Assembly (NCBI GenBank): GCA_903875055.1
Contig: CAIQUX010000114.1
Coordinates: 1-33,959, forward strand
Length of the DNA stretch: 33,959 nt
Reading direction: 5' to 3'
Source of the DNA: an uncultured Bacteroidota bacterium
Lineage (GTDB): Bacteria > Bacteroidota > Bacteroidia > Chitinophagales > Chitinophagaceae
Of this stretch, positions 25,549 to 33,959 are shown in pieces (the first letter of the stretch is position 1; each line of letters opens with the position of its first letter). Made by a program: the position numbers and the translations under genes. The notes under the pieces were generated by a model. It saw nothing but the letters and a program-made list of their open reading frames with translations. It was not told the origin of the DNA and ran no database searches.

Positions 25549-28500
25549 ATGTTTTCACCATCAAGTCTTAGGATCTATATAATAATTGGTGCGATATTTT
25601 TGAATGTCAACTTATCGGCACAAACCAGCTATCATATTACTGCCAGTCAAGGCTTAGCTACAAATCAGTTAACCGTTTTAATAAAAGGTCGCAATAATAC
25701 CATGTGGTTCGGAAGCTATAATGGGCTACACAAACATGAAGGCACTTACATACGCGTCTATAACAGAACCAATGGAGGAAACACTTCCCTGAGCAGCAGA
25801 GAAATCCATGCTGTGTTTGAAGATAAGCAAGGCTATATCTGGGTTGGTACGACAGGTGGTCTGGATAAACTGAATCCAACCACAAACTTTATTGAACACT
25901 ATCCGTTAAAATCAGCTAAGAGAAGTGATGATTATATCGGTTACATCATTTCCATTTTTCAGGATGATAAGGAAGATATCTGGGTTTGCACTGATGTAGG
26001 AATTTTTATTCTTAACTATCAAACAGGGGCGTATACTGAAGTTTTGGATAAAGAAAAATCTGGCAAGGGAATGCCCAGCGATTTTATGCTGTATAAATCT
26101 GCCATACGCACCAAGACTGGTTTGTGGATGTATACAACGGGTTATCTCGTGTATTATGAATTTAAATCCAAGCAGTTTTTCCATCAATTCAATAACCCGT
26201 TCCATAAACCCATTTTCAGTCTCTTGCAATCAGAAGGCGATAGCCCAAGAAGTGAAATGTGTATGGATAAGGACAGCAATCTGTTTTTCTTATTTAATCA
26301 TTCCACACTGGTACGTTACAATCTGCTGACAGAAAAAATTGACTCCTTTCATTTCGCCTTTCCGGCCAATGCCTGGAAATGCTGTTATTCTCTTGCAGCC
26401 GATTATAAGGGAAATATCTGGATTGGTTTCCGATACGGAGGTATTCTTTATTTTAATCAGGCAACTCAATCATTTACGTCGATTCGATATACAGATGAAA
26501 ATAGCCTTGTCAAATCAGATTATATCTATTCGATGTGCGAAGATTATCAACACAGAATGTGGGTAAGCACCAATAATGGAATGTTTGTAATAAACTATTA
26601 CGACAGCATTGTGAAACAAAAATACCTGAGCGATAAAAAAGAATTCATTAATCCAAATTATGAACCTGCTATTATTTCTGAAGACAAGAAGGGTCAATTG
26701 TATATTCCATTTCGAGCCGGAGGACTTTTTACTTACAATATCAACAACGAACAGATTCATTACTATCCGGTTAGGGATACCGCTGTCAGTGCATTCGGAT
26801 TCACGTTTGCCCAGTCGGAAGACCAATTACATATAGCAGCCAATCATACTCTTTTACTCGCGGACACTGTAAAAAGCAAACTGACTTTTATGAAGGATAA
26901 AAGCAAGCTGTTTACATTGATAGGAAAGCAACCCGGACAAGTGGCATGGGTGTATAAATATAGAGACAACAATGTTTACGTCAAAAAAACAGATGGCAAA
27001 ATATATTATTTCAATGGGGCAGATAGTCTTGAAACCATCATTGCTCAGGGGTTTTCAAAGCAAATGTGCGTTTCCTCAGATAGTCAGTTTCTGTATATCC
27101 TGAATTATGATTATGTACTTTATAGGAGAAATTTAGCCACTTTAAAAACGGATACATTTACTTTCAGAACTCAACTGCACGAAAAAGGTTTTGCGTACAA
27201 TACGCCATTAGATATCGCGGATGATGGATCCGGGAATATCTGGATGTGTTCACAAAACGGGCTCATCAAATTTAATCTTCAAAATAATACCACAGCAATT
27301 TATACCACGGCTGATGGCTTGCTACACGATTTTAGTTTTACCCTTTGTCTGGATTCGAAAAAACGGCTTTGGGTTGGAAACATGGGTGGGGTGAATGTGT
27401 ATAATAAAGCCAGCAACAACTTCATGAATGTGTATTCACAATCGCCGGATAGAATGAGTAATTATTTTGGAAGCAGTCTGCAAGCGAATAATGGACATCT
27501 GTATTTTCTGTTCGGAGGGCAACTAGTGAATATTAACCCGGATGCTTTTTTTGGACAAAAAAAAGAAGACCCCATTTTTCAGCTTGATGAAATACGTGTC
27601 AATGAAAAGCATTACAGCATGTCAGAATTGTCCCATTTATCTTATATGGAGAATAGATTGTATGTGCGGTTCGGCTTATTAGAATTTGCGAATCCTGAGA
27701 AAGTCAAGTATGCATACTGGTTAGAAGGTCATGATACATTATGGAGCCCGCTGGGCAATCGGACTGAATTAAATTTTAATGCATTGGCACCGAATGCGTA
27801 TACACTGCATATAAGGGCGAATGATATTTTCGGCAGAGAGGTTCGTAAGCAGATAGCAATACCTTTTACGATTCACCCACCGTTTTGGGAAACATGGTGG
27901 TTTTTGCTTTTTGTGATTGTACTTTTATTTGTTTCCGTTTGGATATTTATAAAATGGAGGGAGCGAAGTATCAAGTCAAAGGAAGAAATTAAAACGAAAT
28001 TGGAACAGCAGCGGGTCGCTCTGGCCAATATCAATACACAGCTGGCTGAAGCAACACTGGCAGGTTTGCGAAGTCAGATGAATCCGCATTTTATTTTCAA
28101 CGCGCTGAACTCCATCAAAAAATTTGTTGTCGCCAATGAAGCACTTTCGGCTGAAAAATATTTAAGCAAATTTTCAAAGCTGATACGCAGCATTTTAGAC
28201 AACAGCCAATCAGGAATTGTGACTATTGAAAAGGAAATTCAATTGCTGACTCTCTATCTCGATCTTGAACAGCTTAGATTTGGGCATCGGCTGAGTTATC
28301 AGATTGAAGTAGCGGATGACATTGCAATTCGGGATATAACCATACCTTCTATGCTGATTCAGCCTTTTGTTGAAAATGCAATTTTGCATGGCATCATGCA
28401 TAAGGAGTCAGGCGGTCAGGTCCTCATATCATTTAAAAATACAAAGGATGACATCAAAATAAGTATTGAAGATAATGGTGTGGGGAGAACCCAATCGAAT

Positions 28501-28689
28501 GAGTACAAGAGTGAATTTTCTGAACCTCATTTGTCTCTGGGTATTGAAGTTGCTTCTAAACGATTGAATGCCCTTTATGACGGAAGTGAATTTGCAAAAG
28601 GAATTCAAATCCTTGATTTAATAAATGAAGAGGGAGATGCATTAGGGACAAGAATTATTTTAAGTATTCCCAAAAAAGAAATTCAATGA
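25549..28689 (+). CDS. Propeller sensor with LytS-type histidine kinase domain
   Basis: 1046 residues from the ATG at 25549, which begins a signal peptide (LRIYIIIGAIFLNVNLSAQ); a TTG at 25501 would add 16 residues ahead of it. Propeller repeats fill about 30-690 (NNTMWFGSYNGLHKHEG, GYIWVGTTGGLDKLNP), then a Y_Y_Y domain, a transmembrane helix at about 783-802 and a coiled linker. The kinase is of the His_kinase (LytS/YehU) class, with H847 in RSQMNPHFIFNALNSIKKF, ATP-binding IQPFVENAILHGI and EDNGVGR. The stop overlaps the start of the LytTR regulator gene, so the two form one translationally coupled system. The class differs from the NarL-linked kinase at 11025 although the sensor halves look alike. 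Confidence 0.93.
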   Translation: MFSPSSLRIYIIIGAIFLNVNLSAQTSYHITASQGLATNQLTVLIKGRNNTMWFGSYNGLHKHEGTYIRVYNRTNGGNTSLSSREIHAVFEDKQGYIWVGTTGGLDKLNPTTNFIEHYPLKSAKRSDDYIGYIISIFQDDKEDIWVCTDVGIFILNYQTGAYTEVLDKEKSGKGMPSDFMLYKSAIRTKTGLWMYTTGYLVYYEFKSKQFFHQFNNPFHKPIFSLLQSEGDSPRSEMCMDKDSNLFFLFNHSTLVRYNLLTEKIDSFHFAFPANAWKCCYSLAADYKGNIWIGFRYGGILYFNQATQSFTSIRYTDENSLVKSDYIYSMCEDYQHRMWVSTNNGMFVINYYDSIVKQKYLSDKKEFINPNYEPAIISEDKKGQLYIPFRAGGLFTYNINNEQIHYYPVRDTAVSAFGFTFAQSEDQLHIAANHTLLLADTVKSKLTFMKDKSKLFTLIGKQPGQVAWVYKYRDNNVYVKKTDGKIYYFNGADSLETIIAQGFSKQMCVSSDSQFLYILNYDYVLYRRNLATLKTDTFTFRTQLHEKGFAYNTPLDIADDGSGNIWMCSQNGLIKFNLQNNTTAIYTTADGLLHDFSFTLCLDSKKRLWVGNMGGVNVYNKASNNFMNVYSQSPDRMSNYFGSSLQANNGHLYFLFGGQLVNINPDAFFGQKKEDPIFQLDEIRVNEKHYSMSELSHLSYMENRLYVRFGLLEFANPEKVKYAYWLEGHDTLWSPLGNRTELNFNALAPNAYTLHIRANDIFGREVRKQIAIPFTIHPPFWETWWFLLFVIVLLFVSVWIFIKWRERSIKSKEEIKTKLEQQRVALANINTQLAEATLAGLRSQMNPHFIFNALNSIKKFVVANEALSAEKYLSKFSKLIRSILDNSQSGIVTIEKEIQLLTLYLDLEQLRFGHRLSYQIEVADDIAIRDITIPSMLIQPFVENAILHGIMHKESGGQVLISFKNTKDDIKISIEDNGVGRTQSNEYKSEFSEPHLSLGIEVASKRLNALYDGSEFAKGIQILDLINEEGDALGTRIILSIPKKEIQ

Positions 28690-29432
28690 TACGCACCATT
28701 ATTATAGAAGATGAACCCATCAGCAGAGATCTGCTGACACTGATGCTCAAGAGACATGGGCAGGATATAGAACTCATCGACATCTGCGCTAACCCTGGCG
28801 TGGGCATGGAGAGTATATTCAGAAACAATCCTGAGTTAATTTTTCTGGATATTCAAATGCCCAAAATGAGTGGTTTTGATATGTTGAACAAACTTAAGCC
28901 ATTCAATTTTGAAGTGATCTTTACCACCGCCTTTGATCAGTATGCAATGAATGCCATTAAAATGAGTGCATTAGATTACTTATTAAAACCTATTGAACAG
29001 GAGGAGCTGACAGCTGCTATTCAAAAAGCAAAAGAACGATTAAAACAAAAAGATCCGCAACTGAATTATGAATTATTACTAAGTAATCTGAGTCAGAGGA
29101 GTCCATTAGATAAAACAATTGCCTTATCGACATCAGATGGAATCAGTTTGGTTAAGCTCATTAACATTATCAGAGTGGAAGCTCTAGGCCGTTATTCAAA
29201 ATTTTATTTGATTAACAATGAAATCATTTTAGTCTCAAGAACCTTGGGTGATTTTGAAGACTCATTGTCCACTAATCATTTTTTCCGGATTCATGATTCG
29301 TATCTGGTTAATCTGCATCATGTAAAGAAATATGCAAAAGGAGATGGTGGTACTGTTATACTTTCAGATAACACGGAGTTAGATGTGGCGCGTCGAAGAA
29401 AAGATGCATTTATTAAATTAATCTCCAAATAG
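28686..29432 (+). CDS. LytTR family response regulator
   Basis: 248 residues. Receiver domain about 1-120: acidic pair ED at 8-9, phosphorylation site D55 in LIFLDIQMPKMSG, FTTAFDQYA, and K101 in DYLLKPIEQEEL. The LytTR DNA-binding domain covers about 140-245 (IIRVEALGRYSKFYLINN, LGDFEDSL, FFRIHDSYLVNLHHVKKY). It works with the overlapping upstream LytS-type sensor. The next gene, a mosaic surface protein 166 nt downstream with its own -7 element, is a natural candidate target, but I did not recognise a LytTR binding site. Confidence 0.95.
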   Translation: MIRTIIIEDEPISRDLLTLMLKRHGQDIELIDICANPGVGMESIFRNNPELIFLDIQMPKMSGFDMLNKLKPFNFEVIFTTAFDQYAMNAIKMSALDYLLKPIEQEELTAAIQKAKERLKQKDPQLNYELLLSNLSQRSPLDKTIALSTSDGISLVKLINIIRVEALGRYSKFYLINNEIILVSRTLGDFEDSLSTNHFFRIHDSYLVNLHHVKKYAKGDGGTVILSDNTELDVARRRKDAFIKLISK

Positions 29433-29573
29433 GAAAGGATCACGCATTATGTTTCCAGGAAAAAAACGCTCAAAAGATCATTTTGCTCTCACCAATTATT
29501 ACCACATAGCAACCACTTAATTCGTTTTTTATACCAGCTGTTACGTTGTAAAAATGACTCGTTATGAGTACTG

Positions 29574-29581
29574 TATTTTTG
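29574..29581 (+). promoter_or_regulatory. -7 element of the fourth surface-protein gene
   Basis: TATTTTTG matches TAnnTTTG exactly, 17 nt before the ATG at 29599. A TTG at 29546-29548 lies 25 nt upstream, longer than usual. ACTC-GTTAT-GAGT (29557-29569) is a short inverted repeat just upstream that might be an operator. Confidence 0.45.
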
Positions 29582-29598
29582 AGTAAAATACGTTTAAC

Positions 29599-32049
29599 AT
29601 GAAAAGCAGAGGATTTGATTTGCCTGTTCAGGCAAAATTTAAAACCATTTTTTTCTTTGTTGTTTTTACAGTCATTGCTGGTAGTTTTAACAACAATGCA
29701 AAAGCCCAAGTTCCGCAGGGATTCCCATATCAAGCCGTCGCCAGAACTGCCACAGGTAATTTGATGTCAAACCAAACCATACAGATGCGGTTTAGTATAT
29801 TGGACGACAATATAAATGGGGCACTAACATATCAGGAAACTAGGGTAGTGATCACCAACGCGTTAGGGCTGTTTACACATACCATCGGACAAGGAACAGC
29901 AACAGCAGGTTCATTTAACACCATCAATTGGGGACTTCATCAAAAGTTTCTTAAAGTGGAGATGGATACATCAGGCTTATCCAATTATGTGGCCATGGGT
30001 ACCACACAATTAATGAGTGTACCCTATGCATTGTATGCATCAAGCTCTTCAAATGCGTGTGCGAAGAACGGGCTCAGCAAAACGGGAGATTCACTTTCTC
30101 TGGGTGGAGCACTCAGCGAAAATACCACGATTAGTTTAGACGGTCATGATTTGAATATCAATAATACCGCCGGGTCAAACGTACTTTCAATCAGTCAGCC
30201 TGACGCTACTAATTTCTTTTCTTTATCGCAGGTACCAATAGCCCAGACATTTACTGCTATAACAACCAGTCAGTTAAGCAGTGTAGAAATATTCTTAAAC
30301 TGGATCGCTTCTTCAACTGCCACCATAAGCATATCCAACGCGAATGGTACTGTATTGGAATCTGAAACGCTTACTTTTTCCAATATAGGTACCAACTGGA
30401 CATCCTTTACATTTGCTGCACATCCTTTATTGCAACAAGGGCAAGTATATACCCTCAGTTTCACAGGCAGTAACGGAGCAGCCATGTTCTATAGTCCTTT
30501 AAATCCATATGCCGGTGGGAGTTCAAATTTTAATTCCACACATGATTTTGGATTTAAAATTTACGTGATAAATAATTTACCGGTGCTTACAACTACCAAT
30601 CAGAATGTGGGAATTGGCATTTCGACACCCGAAGTGCGATTAGATGTAAATGGCCAATTAAAAATAAGAGGTGGTCTTCCAGGCATAGGGAAAATATTGA
30701 CCTCAGATGCAACGGGTTTGGCCTCTTGGCAATTACCGGTCTCCGATAGTAAATGGGATTATAATGGAAATGATATTACGAATAATAATTCAGGGAATGT
30801 TCGCATTGGTTCTTACCCTTTGTATCTTTCGCCTGAAGCTTTTAAACTGCATGTTGCCGGTTATGATAATGCTATAAAAATAACAGGAAGCGGACCTTCT
30901 TATGAATTTGGCCAACTCAATTTTGGAGACTCCAATAAGGTGTTTCTCAAAGAGGATGAGAACGACAAACTTTTATTTCATGCGAATCGGTTTTCATTTT
31001 TGGGCAATGTAGGTATTGGTACTTTCACTCCCTTGGCGGCTTTACATGTAGAGAATAAAAATGTGCTTTTTAGTAGTCCTTACCCGTTGCCAAATTTTCC
31101 GGGAGGTCCTCCTTTAATAGGTACAGGTTCTTATATGATGTGGTATGCCGATAAGGGAGCCTTCAGGGCTGGAGGAATTTCTGGGACTGAATGGAGCAAT
31201 ACGAATGTTGGCGTAAATAGTTTTGCAGCTGGTACCAATTGTATAGCCAGAGGCGATGCTTCAACGGCAATTGGAGGTGCAAATATTGCAGATGGACTCT
31301 ATTCACTTGCAGCTGGTTTTGCAAATCATACTATTGGAACTGGTTCTTTTGCAACCGGTAGTTCAAACACGATCACGCAAGATTATGGTAATTGTATTGG
31401 AACTGGTTCCTATGCGAATGGTCGTGGCGCCACTACAATTGGTTGGTATAATGTTGCAAATGGAGCAAATAGCACTGTAATAGGAATTCTCAATGATTCG
31501 ATTGTAGCCCCCCAGATTATTGCAAACTCAACAACTCCATTATTCATTATCGGAAACGGAACTGGACCCGCTAACAGAAGCAATGCCATGGTGGTTCGAA
31601 ACAATGGTCGTGTTGGACTCGGAAATAATGCAAATACCTATCAATTGGAATTGTCAACTAACAGTGCCGCTAAACCCAGTTCCAGTACCTGGACAATTTC
31701 ATCAGATGCACGATTAAAAAACATAGATGGCAACTACACCAAAGGATTATCAGATATCATCAAGCTTAACACCATCCTTTATCACTACAAAAAGGAGAAC
31801 GAACTTAAACTGCCCTCTGACCAGCAATCGTATGGCTTTATTGCACAAGAAGTTCAAAAAATATTTCCCGAATGTGTCAACCAAAACGAGGATGGTTTTC
31901 TGAGTTTGGATCTACATCCTCTTTTTGTTAGCTATGTAAATGCATTTAAGGAGCTGAATGAGAAAGTTGAAAAGCAAGATTCACAAATGAAAGAACTGCA
32001 AATCGAAATTGAACAACTTAAAAAACTAATTTTAATCCAAGAGAAATGA
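29599..32049 (+). CDS. Mosaic surface protein with beta-roll and S74 autochaperone end
   Basis: 816 residues. Long signal peptide (about 1-37, ends NNAKAQ), then the shared N-terminal domain (VPQGFPYQAVARTATGN ... MSVPYALYA). A beta domain at about 205-325 (AQTFTAITTSQLSSVEIFLN) resembles one in the 18151 protein, and about 415-480 (KLHVAGYDNAIKITGSG ... GQLNFGDSNKVFLKEDEND) matches the 14367 protein at about 917-980. Residues about 534-635 are YadA-like beta-roll repeats (SFATGSSNTITQ, SYANGRGATTIG). The C-terminus is Peptidase_S74: SDARLK with S702/K707, GFIAQEVQKIFPE and a terminal coiled coil. Probably a trimeric surface fibre. The last codons overlap the start of the next gene (ATGA). 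Confidence 0.85.
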   Translation: MKSRGFDLPVQAKFKTIFFFVVFTVIAGSFNNNAKAQVPQGFPYQAVARTATGNLMSNQTIQMRFSILDDNINGALTYQETRVVITNALGLFTHTIGQGTATAGSFNTINWGLHQKFLKVEMDTSGLSNYVAMGTTQLMSVPYALYASSSSNACAKNGLSKTGDSLSLGGALSENTTISLDGHDLNINNTAGSNVLSISQPDATNFFSLSQVPIAQTFTAITTSQLSSVEIFLNWIASSTATISISNANGTVLESETLTFSNIGTNWTSFTFAAHPLLQQGQVYTLSFTGSNGAAMFYSPLNPYAGGSSNFNSTHDFGFKIYVINNLPVLTTTNQNVGIGISTPEVRLDVNGQLKIRGGLPGIGKILTSDATGLASWQLPVSDSKWDYNGNDITNNNSGNVRIGSYPLYLSPEAFKLHVAGYDNAIKITGSGPSYEFGQLNFGDSNKVFLKEDENDKLLFHANRFSFLGNVGIGTFTPLAALHVENKNVLFSSPYPLPNFPGGPPLIGTGSYMMWYADKGAFRAGGISGTEWSNTNVGVNSFAAGTNCIARGDASTAIGGANIADGLYSLAAGFANHTIGTGSFATGSSNTITQDYGNCIGTGSYANGRGATTIGWYNVANGANSTVIGILNDSIVAPQIIANSTTPLFIIGNGTGPANRSNAMVVRNNGRVGLGNNANTYQLELSTNSAAKPSSSTWTISSDARLKNIDGNYTKGLSDIIKLNTILYHYKKENELKLPSDQQSYGFIAQEVQKIFPECVNQNEDGFLSLDLHPLFVSYVNAFKELNEKVEKQDSQMKELQIEIEQLKKLILIQEK

Positions 32050-33959
32050 AAAAAATATCCCTGATTGTATTCGTGTCGATATCCTTGTTTATTGTTCCTG
32101 TTCATAAGGTCAAAGCACAATCCTTCAATCCTACCTTAGCCACAATGCTTCAGGATACATTGACCTATTATAATTCAGCTATAGGAAATATAAAAGGCAT
32201 GACAGTGAGTGTGTTTCTGCCTGGACAAGGCATGTGGCAAAGCACCACCGGTGTTTCGTATGCCGGACATCCGATTACATCGGATATGAAGTTTGATATC
32301 GGCAGTAATACAAAATTATTTGTAGCAGCAGCCATGTTGAAATTGCAGGAACATAATATTCTTCATCTTGATGACCATCTCTATCAGTGGATTCCAACCT
32401 TTGCGAATATCAATCCAAACATAACCATCAGACAATTATTGAATCATACAAGCGGTGTCCCTGATGTGATTTTCAACCCGCCTTGGTTAGACACCGTTAA
32501 AAATAATCCCAATAGAGTGTTTACTCATAATGAAGTGCTCAGCTGGGTGACTACCTCTCTCTTTCCTGCTGGAACAAATTGGAGCTATTCCAATACCAAT
32601 TATGTGTTGGTGGATATGGTGGCTCAAAGTGCCACCGGAATGCCAATAGCCCAAATAATACGGGACAGTATTCTGAATCCTCTTAATATGGATAGTACAT
32701 TTTTCGATATTCACGAACCTGCTACCGGCACAGTGGCCCATCGATGGTGGAACGGTATCACCAGTCCGAGCCTCAGTGATTACAGTAATGTTTCCCGGGT
32801 AGGTTTAAATTCTGCCGTCATACCAGCCGGTGGAATATTTTCCACATCCTCTGAAATGGCGCAATGGTATAATGCTTTGTTTAATGGTCAAATATTAACA
32901 CCGGCATCGATGGTTCAACTTACTGCATTTGTTACGATATCTGGTAACAATGCGCAGCAATACGGATTAGGTTTATTCAGAGAAACTACGTTGGGAATAA
33001 CCTATTGGGGGCATGGAGGAGATACATGGGGTTATAAAAGCAAAATCATGTATGATTCCTGCAGCGGCTTGGTTGTATGCGGACTTTCAAACGCATACCC
33101 GTGTGGGATGACTTCCATTCCCTTCGTGCTTTATCGCGCAGTAAAAAGTCATGTGCCTGGTTGCGCCGGAATCATAACAGGATCATCAACGGTTTGCCAA
33201 GGACAAAATAACGTAACATACACAACCACAGGAATAACAAATGCAACAAGTTATATATGGACATTGCCAAATGGCGCTACTGGTTCTAGTTCTACAAACA
33301 GCATCACAGTCAATTACGGATCATCGGCTGCTTCGGGAAATCTTACAGTCAGGGGAAACAACAACTATGGTGTGGGGGCGGCATGTTCATTACCCGTTAC
33401 TGTGAATCTTTCTCCTACAATCACAATAAGCAGTACTTCAAATCCTATTTGCGCCGGATCAACCACCACATTGAATGCAACAGGTGCGTTAACGTATATG
33501 TGGCAACCGCTTGCAACATCCGGGTCTACCAAAATTGTTTCACCGAATGTGACCACCACGTATACCGTCACCGGCACTTCGTCAACTGGTTGTACTAACA
33601 CTGCCACTAAAATAATAACAGTCAATCCTTGTACATCAACCTTATATGTAAAACTATTTCTCCAAGGTTATTACGCAGGAACTGGCAACATGAATAGTGT
33701 TTTATTGAATGAAGGAATATCGGTGAATAGCAATAATACAGATTCAATTACCGTGGAGTTGAGAAATGCTAATTCACCTAACAATTTGGCAGCTACTTCA
33801 AAAACAGTCTTGAATACTAATGGTTTGGCAGTCTGTACTTTTCCTGTCATCAGTGGCAGTTACTATATCGTAGTCAAACACAGAAATGCACTTCAAACCT
33901 GGAGTGCAAATCCAATGACGATAGGAGCTGTTCCGGTATTTTATGATTTCAGTTCAGCA
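32046..33959 (+). CDS. Secreted serine beta-lactamase-family protein with PKD-like domains (partial)
   Basis: At least 638 residues; the frame is open to the window edge, so the C-terminus is missing. Signal peptide 1-25 (ends HKVKAQ). Residues about 30-370 are the class C beta-lactamase/DD-peptidase-like serine hydrolase fold: SNTK (S87, K90), YSN (Y181, N183) and HGG (323-325) are the three catalytic boxes. By family the activity could be a peptidase, esterase or beta-lactamase; the sequence does not decide. About 375-456 is a PKD-like domain (GSSTVCQGQNNVTYT), about 458-530 a second Ig/PKD-like domain (CAGSTTTLNATG), and 533 onward the QGYY/KHRNA module shared with the 24402 protein. By analogy a dockerin-like or T9SS tail may follow. 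The start overlaps the S74 protein's stop, so they are co-translated. Confidence 0.88.
   Translation, partial: MKKISLIVFVSISLFIVPVHKVKAQSFNPTLATMLQDTLTYYNSAIGNIKGMTVSVFLPGQGMWQSTTGVSYAGHPITSDMKFDIGSNTKLFVAAAMLKLQEHNILHLDDHLYQWIPTFANINPNITIRQLLNHTSGVPDVIFNPPWLDTVKNNPNRVFTHNEVLSWVTTSLFPAGTNWSYSNTNYVLVDMVAQSATGMPIAQIIRDSILNPLNMDSTFFDIHEPATGTVAHRWWNGITSPSLSDYSNVSRVGLNSAVIPAGGIFSTSSEMAQWYNALFNGQILTPASMVQLTAFVTISGNNAQQYGLGLFRETTLGITYWGHGGDTWGYKSKIMYDSCSGLVVCGLSNAYPCGMTSIPFVLYRAVKSHVPGCAGIITGSSTVCQGQNNVTYTTTGITNATSYIWTLPNGATGSSSTNSITVNYGSSAASGNLTVRGNNNYGVGAACSLPVTVNLSPTITISSTSNPICAGSTTTLNATGALTYMWQPLATSGSTKIVSPNVTTTYTVTGTSSTGCTNTATKIITVNPCTSTLYVKLFLQGYYAGTGNMNSVLLNEGISVNSNNTDSITVELRNANSPNNLAATSKTVLNTNGLAVCTFPVISGSYYIVVKHRNALQTWSANPMTIGAVPVFYDFSSA
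33642..33956 (+). repeat. QGYY...KHRNA...TWSANP module, copy B
   Basis: Encodes LFLQGYYAGTGNMNSVLLNEG, then LRNANSP, TNGL, YYIVVKHRNALQTWSANP and YDFSS, aligning with 24630-24947 without large gaps. Confidence 0.75.

Noticed and set aside
29437-29457. Stem GGAAA/TTTCC after the LytTR gene as a terminator
   Set aside because: Five weak pairs, a long loop and no T-run directly after it.
32046-33959. Antibiotic-resistance beta-lactamase
   Set aside because: The SxxK/YxN/HxG boxes are shared by peptidases and esterases; added PKD-like and surface modules point to another role.

Overview
The window reads as chromosomal DNA of a Bacteroidota bacterium, probably an environmental member of the Chitinophagales/Sphingobacteriales side; this is inferred, not tested. 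The signs are type IX secretion (T9SS) C-terminal sorting domains on two proteins, one-component-like propeller/Y_Y_Y sensor kinases, repetitive surface proteins with the '[13 protein letters not shown]' N-terminus, PKD-like modules, starts without Shine-Dalgarno sequences, and several TAnnTTTG promoter -7 elements. I see no tRNA, rRNA, insertion sequence or CRISPR array.

Left part (1-3439): a secreted endonuclease I, a YggS/PLPBP protein and a spermidine-synthase-like methyltransferase run rightward. Facing them is an OxyR-type regulator with the cysteine pair intact.

3602-7508: a tight four-gene operon with its own -7 element: stand-alone SET protein, ATP-grasp ligase, a second ATP-grasp ligase fused to a C-terminal SET domain, and an ABC-type six-helix membrane domain without an ATPase. 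Gene junctions are 0 nt, 3 nt and an ATGA overlap. This is the best candidate here for an undescribed pathway: an amide/peptide-type ligase pair with SET methyltransferases and a membrane component. The product is unknown.

7568-10289: a leftward secreted c-type cytochrome/copper monooxygenase fusion with a T9SS tail, then a rightward set of three small envelope proteins (YtxH-like, holin-like, unknown).

10314-25196: a NarL-type response regulator and its propeller histidine kinase, then three giant mosaic surface proteins (1257, 997 and 1006 residues) and a secreted dockerin-like protein. Palindromic boxes around CTAATATTAG lie upstream of the regulator gene and of two surface-protein transcription units. 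In all three the last box core is exactly 26 nt from the -7 element, and where boxes are paired their centres are exactly 22 bp apart. I infer an autoregulated regulon in which the NarL-type regulator controls the surface proteins.

25549-33959: a second propeller sensor, of LytS type, with an overlapping LytTR regulator gene, then a fourth mosaic surface protein with a self-cleaving S74 chaperone end. A serine beta-lactamase-family protein with PKD-like domains follows and runs off the window; its last visible module is shared with the dockerin-like protein. The two signalling systems flanking surface-protein genes suggest control of cell-surface fibres or adhesins, which is inference.
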